This document shows positions 43,885-55,800 of a DNA stretch of 64,000 nucleotides, piece after piece; positions within the stretch are counted from its first letter, which is position 1, and each line of letters begins with the position of its first letter. Source of the DNA: Cellvibrio sp. 79. Its GTDB lineage: Bacteria > Pseudomonadota > Gammaproteobacteria > Pseudomonadales > Cellvibrionaceae. Made by a program: the position numbers and the translations under genes. The notes under the pieces are model-generated. The model was not told where the DNA came from. It saw only the letters and a program-made list of their open reading frames with translations, and searched no databases. The stretch spans positions 36,374 through 100,373 of the forward strand of contig MVDH01000005.1 of the NCBI GenBank assembly GCA_003056245.1, in the 5' to 3' direction.

Positions 43885-46800
43885 TTATTGAAAGTCTTCA
43901 TTGTCTTCGAAGCGTTGGTCTACCGGCAGCAATATAGCTACTTCATCATGTACATAGTTTCTTAAGTTAGTAAAAATAGCAGGATCAATTTCACTTAATC
44001 CCTCGATTTGAATTAACTGATCACGACCGGATATCAAACTCTCATTAGGCACCTTCGAGAAATCCTGCATAAACTTTGGCTTTCCTTTAGGCCAATGCAC
44101 AAAACTCAAACGGGCGTTTTGATAATATTCATCTGGAACATGCATAACAATTTTACGATTACGTTCACCGAAGTCATTTGACGTTTTAAAATTAAACGCG
44201 GCCACGTCAGCGATAATATCAGGATTAGTCGCAACCGCTTTGTTTAAAGCGCGCACCATACCATTGGAAATCGTTAATAAGAGCTGCCCTCCCGCAACAT
44301 CACCAGCGTTAATCACTCCACCTTGCGTGCGCGCATCGGTATCGGATGAAGCAAAATCAGCGTTATTGGTGTTGTCTAAAACAATATCACCATTGTTAGT
44401 AATACTGATGTCTCCGTTATTACGTAACTGTTCAATTGTTAACGCTTTAACGTTAGTGATATTGACGTCCGATTCAGTCTGAACAGAGCCGAGTTTTCCG
44501 GTGTTGCGTGCCCAGAGGACATTAATTTCAGTCTCAATTGCATCAGCACCGGCATTTTCTCCCCTGCCAGAACCAATACCACTTACTGCATCTGCTTGCC
44601 AGCGAGCAGCAATAATATTTGTTGCGCTGCCATTGCCATCTTTGATAGCACCAAGCGCATTGGTCGTCGTGGTTCCATTGGCTGACTTTAATGATGCTAA
44701 TTGCAGGTTATTACCAGTAAGGGTTATATCTTCATTCAATGATTCCATTTCTGCCGTTGTAAACATTGTTACATCGCCCGTAGCAACCACTTCAATACTT
44801 CCACCACTTATTATTTTTGAATGCTGCTCGATAATGTTCGCCGTAAGATCAATACCCGTACCCTCTTGCCCAAGCAAATTCCCATCTGTGTTTAAAACGA
44901 TTTTGCCATTTCCAGCATTGAGAGAAATCTTTTTGGAGGTAATAGATTTATTAGCCGTGATGTTTTGTGCAGTTATAGTGGTAGAACCTTTGGCTGCATT
45001 TATAGTAGCTAGTTGCAGGTTATTACCATTTAATACTACATCACCATTTAAAGACTCCATGACTGCTGCGTCAGTCATAGTTACATCACCAAGAGCACTA
45101 ACTTTAACATTACCACCACTGATTATTTTTGAACGCTGCTCGATATTATTTGCTGTTAATTCAATTCCGGTTCCTTCTTGACCCAACAAATTGCCGCTCT
45201 CGTTCAAGAAGAGTTTTCCATTTAACGCATTCAACGTAAATTGTTTGGAAGTAATTGCATCATTAATTACCAAACCTTGTGACTCAATATTGATCGAGTC
45301 TGTAGCAGCAATGCTTTTTGCAATTGTCACGCCTGCATCTGACTGCACTTTCAGGTTTTTAGCACTAATACCATAAGTATTGTTACAGTCTGCCGTGCAG
45401 GAAGTGCTTAATATAATTCCACCTGAAGAATGAAGACTCACATCATTGGCAACATTCAGTCCAACTGTTGTGAAGCCATTATTGTCGAAGACATCTAGTT
45501 TGGTCGCACGCGCAACGGCAATTTGATTAATATCGTTGCTTGCATTTATTAAACTGATTTCACTTCCTGCATTCAATGTTGCCAAACCGGCCACGGAGAA
45601 AACTCCCAACCCTTTGATACTGGTACTTGAACCAAGAGTGACATTTTGAGCGACTAAATCCCCCAGAGCTAGAGTTTGTAAATTATCCAGAGAAATATTT
45701 CCTGCGGCTTTAAGACTCACAGTCCCGGAAAGCGAGTTGTTATTGCCGAGATCAATATTGCCGCGCGCTGATTCCAGATTCAGATTACCCGAATAGGTAA
45801 GGGCTCCTGAAGCTGTTAAATTACCCCCAGCTTTAATATCAACTAACTCGGTTGTAGACACATTAAAGTTTTTAAACACCAATGCATCCTGCTCATCCAG
45901 ATAAACAGCACCATTGGTAGCACTCAATGACAAATCATTAATGGCAGTATTTAATCTGGCTGTTGCTGACCCCACACTACCTGTGTTTACCAATTCCAAC
46001 GATTGGGCTTGAATCTTGCCAGCATTCTCTGCCAATAGACGAAGGTTATTAAATGTAACTGTCGACTCGATACCTACTGTGCCATCAACAATCACTTGAT
46101 CATCCGCTGTTCCATTGACGATCAGATTCGATTTGTTCGTGTAGTTCACAGTAGACACATTATTAATATTGTAACGACCACCTAACAAACGGAAGGTATC
46201 CGCTGTTGTAGTTCCAAAAATTGATAGGCTTTTCGCCAGAACATTATCAAATACGTTTGATACATTGGAGTAGAGAATCGAGTAAGTGTTACCAGCTGCA
46301 CTGACATACTCATGGCGACCAAGCTGGTGTGAAACTTTATAATCAGTATCGCCACCTTCGATTGTCAAACGATTAGCACCTTCACCACCATCAATGTCGG
46401 CGGTACCTTCTGCCCCCGGAGCGATATTAAACATAAATCTGTCGTCACCAGCACCAGCCATAATTTTGCCAGCAATTGCGCTCGCGCGAATATCAAATGT
46501 ATCGTCACCATCGCCCGAATCAATATTGCCGCTGATAGTGGCATTGCTGATAACAAAGTTATCTTGCTTATTTCCACCTTTTAATACGCCGAAATTTTCA
46601 AACTCAATGGCCTCATTTAAAGTGCCACGATTAGCGCCGGTTAATGACCAGTTATTGATAATATTGGCAGCAGTCAATGTGCTATCAACGTTATTGCCAA
46701 CATACTTTTCAATATTCGTAAAGCCAATACTTTCGCCTGTTGTAGTAATGACAACATTGGCATTATTGGATTTGGATAAATCAACATTATCGCGAATCGC

Positions 46801-49800
46801 TTGACCGCCGCCATCAACGAGCCCTGTCAACCCTCCTAGCGCTTCAAATACAAACAAATCGTCCTGACTACCACCAGTAATGTTTTTGAATTGTGTGAAT
46901 GTGATTGTTCCCGTTTCAGCTGCGGTAACACGCCCGGCATTTACATCATCCAATGTCCAGGTATTGGCAAAATTATCACCGATAAGACGATTGGATTGAT
47001 CCACATCACCTTTAATAATTTCAATTTTATCTACAGACAAAACTCCAGAAGCAAGTGTCGTTTTGGATGAGTTGAGCTGAACGGTTATATCGCGATCGCT
47101 TGCAGATAAATCTAATGTGTCTTGGCCATCGCCCAAATTCAGATGCCCTGTCAATGTGGCTGCACTATTATCAAATACCACCATATCAACAAGAGCACTG
47201 CCTGTTAAATTCGCAAAACCAGTGAAGTTTATTTTTTTGTTTAATACACCGGCATTTGATGCGTTGATATGCCACTCATTACCATTCAGGTCACCTTTTA
47301 AGGTATTTGAGAAGTTATTATTTGCGTTGATAGTTTCAATATTGAGTAAATTGATATCTGCATCGGTTTGTGCATCTACCGCTACCTGGATAGCTTTATC
47401 CATAGCAGTCAAATTAACAGTGTCAGTACCACCGCCACCATCAACGGTTCCTTTTAGCCACGAAATGTTCGCGAAACTAAATGTGTCAGCAAAACTACCG
47501 CCTTGGAGATTTGCAATATTAATAAAATCAAGGTTGCTATTGAGACGACCATTGCCCTGATTATCAATTTGCCAAATATTACTTTGCAGCGTGCTAATCA
47601 ATGAAGAATTGGTGTTGGTATTTGCAATCAATCGGTCGATACCTTTCAGGTTAGTACCCGCATTAAGGGCAGTTCCATTCACGACAAATTGTTGGTCTTT
47701 TGTTGATAGCGACGCATCAATAATATTGTTTCCAGAACCACCTTCGATGTTGCCGATCCATTGGCCATTTTCGATATACCTGAAAGTATCCGCACCTGAA
47801 CCACCAATCAAATTGGTAAAGTTTTCAAACGATACTTTATTGTTATTGATGGTGATACTGCCATCATTATTGCCATCACCAAAGCTGGAGCTTGCACCAA
47901 TTTCCCAAATGTTATCGCCCGAATTTACCTGGATCGTACTGGTAAAACCATTACCAGAGGCGCTATTACCCACTACACCTTCGATGCCATTAATACCAGT
48001 ATTACCAAGACCGCCGCTTCCGCCCAGAACGATGACAAAATTTTCTTTACGTTGTGAATAATCAACAAGGTCTATACCACTGCCGCCATCGATACTTTTG
48101 GTAATAGTGCCTTGAACGTCAAAACGATCACTATTGGTGCCACCACGTAAATCGCCAAAATTAAAGAAATTCGTAGAGGTTTCAAGAGTCGGATCAACAG
48201 CACGTTCGATATAGCCCTGGTTTTGGGCAGTAATTTTCCAACGATAAGCTACATCGCTTGCACCAATCAAAACATGGTTATCCTGATTGCTCGCAGAGGC
48301 CGTAATATCTTCTACATTAACAACATTAACAACGTTCGCCGCAGCCTGTGCTGAACCTAATCTAACAGTTAAATTTCCGGTGACTGCAGATAAATTCAAA
48401 GCGTCTTTAATAGTGTCTTGTGTTGCGGATGTGCCGCCGTCAATTAAACCTGTGATATTTCCATTAGCCGTAAAAGTAAATAAATCAATGCCCTGATTTC
48501 CCAATAGATTTTCTATTCCTGTAAATAAAATCTTGTCCGCCGGGGCTGGTGTCGCTGTCAGATAAAGTTCTCCTTCATTGGTGCTATTAATGATCCATGT
48601 ATTTGACTGATTAACTGCCGCTAATGTATCGATCGCAGAACCACCCAGGAGATTACTTATGCTGGTAAATGAGGTTACGTAGGTATTTGCATTAGTGGAC
48701 ACACTACCGGAATTTGCACCCGACAGAGTCCAAGTTGTATCTTGGTTTCGCCCTCTCAGGCTATTAGTACCTGAACCACCATCAATAAAGTTCACACTGC
48801 CGTTATTGGTTAGGTTAAACACAAAGGCATCGTTACCATCATTGCCATAAATATTGGCGGCAGCGGCATTAATATTAAAAACGTCTGCGGCGTTGCCGCC
48901 ATTCAGCAATTGGATATTAGAGAAATTCCCAACGTAAAAATCATTACTTGCGTTAGCGATATTACCCGCGTTACTTGAAATAATTGTCCATGTATTATTT
49001 GCATTGCGTGCGTTCAAACTGTTAGTGCCATCACCACCATTCACAGAGTTTGCGCGACCATTAAGTCCAAATACAAATTGGTCGTTGTCGTTCCCTCCCT
49101 GAAGATTGCCAACAGTAGTATTGATATTGAAAATATTATTTCCATTTCCTGCGCGTATACTGTTAGTAACGTTCGCGTTAATATCAAACACATCTGCCAG
49201 GTTGCCACCCACTAATGTTTGTATTTCAGTGAAGCTTGCAATGTATGCAGGCCCTGCCGTCACTGACACCGAGCCTGAATCAGCTGCGCTGATCGACCAT
49301 GTATTGGTGCTATCACGCCCAATAATTTCGTTGGCTCCATTTCCACCAATAATTACTGCAATAGAGCCAGCGTTATCGAGACTGTTGAAAGCAAATTGAT
49401 CGTCGCCCGAACCACCTGTTAAATTTTGAATACGATTAAATGTAGAAACGTAAGTGTTACCGCTTGTTGTCGTAACTATTCCGCTATTCTCTCCGGTTAC
49501 ATTCCAAATATTCGATGAGTTGCGACCGATCAGGATATTAGTCCCTAAACCACCATCAATAGTATTGATAGAACCTGATTGACCAATAGTGAAGGTATCA
49601 TCATCCGATCCTCCTCTTAATGTAGAGAAACCAACAAATTCAATTCCCGCTACAGTGCCATCATTAATTCCATCAGCAAGGTTACCTGCACCATCAAAGT
49701 CATAGATCGCCCAGCTATTGGAACCTGACGTAGCTTGAAGAGTGTGATTTAACGTAGAACTACCAATGATACGGAAAACACTGCTCACGCCTTTTACTGT

Positions 49801-52800
49801 TGTACCGTTGAGAATAATAGTTTGCTGGCTGGTCAGTTGACTCAAATCAACAACGTCATTGTCAGCACCACCGGTCGCAGTAGTTACACTTCCATTATCG
49901 AAAAATACAAATTGATCAGCGCCAGCTTCGCCATCGATATTTCCTGCCACTGCCCTGATATTGAAAATATCGTTATCACCACCGCCCTTAATCGAGCCAG
50001 TAAAATTGGTTTCAATTTCAAAAGTATCGACACCGCCTCCACCTTGTAAATTACTGAAATTCACAAATTGCATGGTGCCAATGCTGTTAGTAATGTGGCC
50101 GTCGTTGACACCATCGGAAATAGTGGTTGATAACGCATCATTATCAACATCGAAAATGCGCCAGGTATTAGTACCGGACGTTGCTTGAAGGGTATGGTTT
50201 TTCGATGCATTACCAATTACACGATAGACATTACTAACATCTTTTACTGTCGTCCCGGTAAAAGTAATTGTCTGGGCACTGGTCAAATTACTCAGGTCTA
50301 CAATATTGTTACCAAGACCTCCGACTGCAGTCGTAATACTGCCACTATCAAAAAATACAAATTGGTCATCGCCAGCTTCGCCTTGGATATTTCCAGCCAC
50401 TGCCTTGATATTAAAAATATCGTTGTCACCACCACCCTTTATTGAACCGGTGAAATTGGTTTCAATCTCAAAGGTATCGACCCCACTACCACCCTGCAAA
50501 TTACTAAAATTCACAAATTGCAGCGTATCGGTACCGTCATTGATAAGACCGTCATTAATCCCATCTGATACAACGGCTGATGTTGCGTCTCCATCGATAT
50601 CAAATAAGCGCCAGGTGTTGGTACCGGACGATGCTTGAAGAGTATGGTTTTGCGATGCATTGCCAACAACGCGATAAACACTGCTAACACCTTTCACGGT
50701 GGAGCCACTGAACGTAATTGTTTGCGCGCTGGTTAAATTGCTGAGGTCGACAATATCATCACCATCACCACCGGTTGCTGTTGCAGCACTACCTGTATTA
50801 TAAAAAGCGAAGCTATCATTACCGGCCTCACCATCTATATTTCCCACTGTAGCTCTGATATTAAAAATATCGTTACCGATGCCGCCTTTAATTGAACCGG
50901 TAAAATTGGTTTCAATCTCAAATCTATCAATACCAGTACCGCCTTGCAAATTACTAAAATTCACAAACTGTAAAGTAGCGCTACCGTTATCAATAGAACC
51001 ATCATTAATTCCATCCGATACTGTTGAAGAGCCTGAATTATTATCGAAATCGAAGATACGCCAGATATTATTGCCAGATACTGCTTGAAGCGTATGGGCT
51101 TGTGACGCGTTGCCAATCACACGTAAAACACTACTAACACCTTTTACAGTGTTGCCTGAAAACGTAATGGTCTGGGCACTGGTTAGATTGCTGAGATCAA
51201 CAATGTCATCACCATCGCCACCAGCGGCAGTACCGATGCTGCCGTTATCAAAAAATACAAATCGATCATCGCCAATTTCACCATCAATATTGGCTGCCAC
51301 TGCTTTGATGTTAAATATATCGTTATTACCGCCACCTTTTATCGCGCCGGTAAAATCGGTTTCAATTTCAAATGTATCGACATCAACTCCGCCATGCAAA
51401 TTGCTGAAATTTACAAACTGTAAAGTACCATTACCATTTGTGATCTGGCCATCATTGATGCCGTCTGAAACAGCTGTTGACAATGCATCGTTATCAACGT
51501 CATAAATCCGCCAGGTATTAGTGCCACTTGTAGCTTCCAATGTATGGGTTTGCGTTGCACTACCAATCACACGGAAAATACTACTAATATTTTTTACTGT
51601 TGTGCCGGTAAAAGTGATTGTTTGTGCTGTTGTTAAATTACTTAGGTCTACAACATCACTACCAGTACCACCCGCGCCAGTTGTAACACTGCCCCCATCG
51701 AAGAAGACAAACTGGTCATCACCACCGTCACCTTCAATATTGCCGGCCACTGCCTTGATATTAAAAATATCGTTATTGACACCGCCCCTTATTAAACCAG
51801 TGAAATTGGTTTCGATTTCGAACGTATCAACACCGCTACCGCCTTGCAAATTATTGAAATTTACAAATTGCAACGTGTCTGTACCATCATTGATTTGGCC
51901 ATCGTTGATACCATCTGATATAACAGTAGATGTTGCATCATTGTCGATATCAAATAAACGCCAGGTATTCGTTCCTGACGATGCCTGAAGCGTATGGTTT
52001 TGCAATGTGCTACCAATTACACGATAAATACTGCTAACACCTTTTACAGTGGAACCACTAAAAGTAATTGTTTGCGCGGTGGTTAAATTGCTGAGGTCAA
52101 CAATGTCATTGCCGTCACCACCTGTGGCATTGACAATACTGCCATTGTCAAAGAATACAAAACGGTCATCGCCAATTTCGCCATCCAGATTACCGACTGC
52201 CGCTTTGATATTAAATGTATCACTTCCATTACCACCTTTTATTGAACCGGTAAAATTGGTTTCAATTTCAAATATATCAGCGCCGCTACCCCCTTGCAGA
52301 TTGTTAAAATTCGCAAATTGCAAAGTTGTGCCGCCAGTAACTACATGTCCGTCATTAACACCGTTAGATACTATTGATGAAGCCGAATCATTATCGAAAT
52401 CAAAGATACGCCAATTGTTAGCGCCCGATCCGGCTTGAAGAGTGTGATTGTGCGATGCACTACCAATCACGCGAGAAACACTGGTGACACCTTTTACAGT
52501 TGCACCTGAAAAAGTAATTAATTGATCACTAGTTAGATTGCTAATATCTACGATGTCATTGCCTGTGCCACCGGCAGCAGTAGTGATGCTACCGCTATCG
52601 AAAAATACAAACTGATCATCGCCAGCATCACCTTGAAGATTTGTTGCAACGGCATGGATGTTAAAAATATCGTTATTGTCACCGCCTCTTATTACACCGG
52701 TGAAATTAGTTTCAATATCAAAAGTATCGACACCGGTACCACCTTGTAAATTAGAAAAATTCACAAATTGCAGTGTGTCAGTGCCATTATTGATGTAACC

Positions 52801-55800
52801 ATCATTAACACCATCCGAAATAGTTGTTGATGCTGCATCATTATCAACATCAAAAATTCGCCAGGTGTTAGTACCGGCCGTCACTTGAAGCGTGTGATTT
52901 AACGTTGCACTGCCAATCACGCGATGAACGCTGCTAATATTTTTTACCGTAGTTCCGGTGAAGATAATAGTGTCGGTAATTGTTAAGTTGCTCAGGTCGA
53001 CTATATCGTTACCTCCACCGCCAGAGCCACTGGCGATACTACCCGTATCAAAGAAAATAAATGTATCTCTCTGATCACCACCAGATAGATAATTAAAATC
53101 ACTAAATGTTATTTCACCATTGCCCGCATTAATTCTTCCCGAATTGACACCGTCAATGATCCAATCGGTATTGGTGTTTCCTCCAATCAATCTTGAGTCA
53201 ACACTAACACTACCAACAAACTCTGTTACGCCGGTTACACCAGCAGCTCCCAAAGTTACCTCTACAGTTCCCGAGTTAATACCGGCATAACTTATTTTAT
53301 CGGAACCGGCACCGGTGAATATTTGTATATCGTTAAACCGATTAATATATGTTTGGACAACACCAGCTGTCTGCTCCAGACTTCCGGAATTATTATCAAT
53401 CATCGACCAGGTATTGGTTACGCCAGTTCCTGCGCGCGCAATAATTTCATTATCAGCAGGTAATCCACCGCCATCAATGACACCAGTTATCACTGAATTA
53501 GCAACAGTTGAAAAATCAAAAGTATCTTTACCGGTACCACCGGTTAATTTATTAAATTTGTCAAAGCTGATTCCATTAACCGTACCTTTGTTAGTGGCAG
53601 TGATTGTCCATACATTGGTTCCATCAGTTTTTATGATTTCTGCATCAACATTATCTTTACCGACAAACGATACAACACCAGTAGAACCGGTAGCGCCTAT
53701 GGTAACTTTTATCTCACCCGTCGAAAAATTTTCGAAATTCATCGTGTCTGTACCGGCGCCGGTAAACACTTGAATATGATCAAAATCACTAACATAGTTT
53801 GTCGGTAAATCTGCGGTAACAGCTAATTTACCGGATTCATTACTGTTCATTAACCAAGTATTAGGTGCACCCGTTCTGGCTATAATTGCGTTATTTTCAG
53901 TGGTTGCACCACCATCAACTTTTCCACTAATTGCGGCATTGGCTGCAGAAAAATTAAACGTATCTGCTGCAGATCCGCCGGTTAAATTGTGGATATTTTC
54001 AAAGCTGGCTAAATAACCGGTAATACTTCCCGCATCCAGATTTGCAATTACCCAGGTAGATGCAGCATTTCTACCTTTGATGCTATTTAATACTCCAGCC
54101 CCCTCGCCCATTCCACCTTTAATTGAACCAGTAATTGCTGAAGTTGTTGGATTTGAAAATTCAAAAGCATCATTTAAAGATCCACCAACCAAATGGTGTA
54201 TATCAGTGAATTGAACATAAGTAGTGGTTCCCTCTTTGAGATCGCCTTGGTTACTTCCCTTTATATCCCATGTGTTATTTACATCGCGGCCCGTTAAAGT
54301 ATTTACACCAGTACCACCATTGATTGATGCAACACTACCAGCAGCTTCAATTACAAAATTATCAGCACCTGTTCCACCAGTAATGTTTTCAAATCCAGAA
54401 AAAGAAATTACCGGTGAGTTAGCCAGATTATCGGTATCTTTCACCGTTCCTGTGTTAGCAGCAGTGATGGACCAATCGTTCTTGCTATTCGTGAGGGTGA
54501 GAGTATCTGTTGAATTCGCTGAGCCGTTAATAGTAAGGCTCGATGAAAGGAAACTACTGGAATTAAGATTAACTTGTCCAGCAAATGTATTATTTGCCAG
54601 CGTCAAAGTTACCTCACCTACGGCTCCACTCGCACCGGCACCACTGCCTGTTCCACCTTCTGCAGATACGTCACCACTAATAGTGATTGTTTTGCTGACA
54701 GCAGAATTGTTTGCAGTGAGTGTAATATCACCCGCGCTGCCGCCCGCATTATTGCCTGGTGCAGTTGAGTTACCGCCAGAGGCGTTAACACTGGCAAGCG
54801 AAATACTTCCCGCATTAATTACAATATCACCACCCACACCACCGGCGGCAAGCGTCGAATTTGCGCCCGAGGTATTGATATTCTGAGCGGTAAAATTATT
54901 GTTGGTTGATACATCAAACGATTTCGCCGTTACATCGGCAAAGGTCACTACACCAGTAGAGTTGATTTTAAAATCACCCAATCTTTGGAGGTTACCCACA
55001 TTACCTGTGAAATTAATTGTCCCACCGGTTAATGTTAAATTTTTAGCGGTTGCATCATTGGAATTTGTAGTACCGGTAAAACTAATTGCACCAGTGCCAG
55101 CATTAATCGTCGTATTGCTTGCGACTTCAACATTGCCATGAAAAACAATATTTTTTGTAGTAGCTGCAGAGCTGTTGAGATTTCCATTTAGAATAATTTT
55201 ATTGGTTGTACCCGCAGTTACATCAATAATGCCGTTAGCCGCGGCAGCTCCGGCAACTAGTGTGATGGCATCCAGTGATAAATCATTAGTATCTGCAAGC
55301 TTTAAACCGGATGCTTTGGTAGCCTTTACTTTTCCACCAAAATCATTGGTTAATAACGATAAATCGACTACATAATTATTTACGCTGGCAATCGCATTAA
55401 ATTCAGTATCACCGGTGACGGTTACGGCCCCTATTTGAGTAATGCTTCCACTGGTTTCAGCAGCGCCTTTTCCAGTCGTTAATTTCAGGTTGCCTGTTAT
55501 TGATGAAGTGCCGAGGCGAATTGCGGAAGAATCTGTAATTGAGGTGTTGCCTGCTGAAGTAAAAATTAGGTCTTTGGTGAAATTATTCGCGATATTTTCA
55601 AGGGTGATTGTGCCGGTGCCGGTATTGAAAGTTGTATCGCCAGCCACATTCAAAACACCCGTTTGAGTGATTACAACACTTGATTGCATACCTGCTAGAA
55701 CGGTATCGGTGTCAATACCGGATAAAGATAAATTTCCAGTACAAGCGATTGAGCTTGGCAATGTGCAGCTCCCATCCGTAGTAATATTACCTAGCGTAAT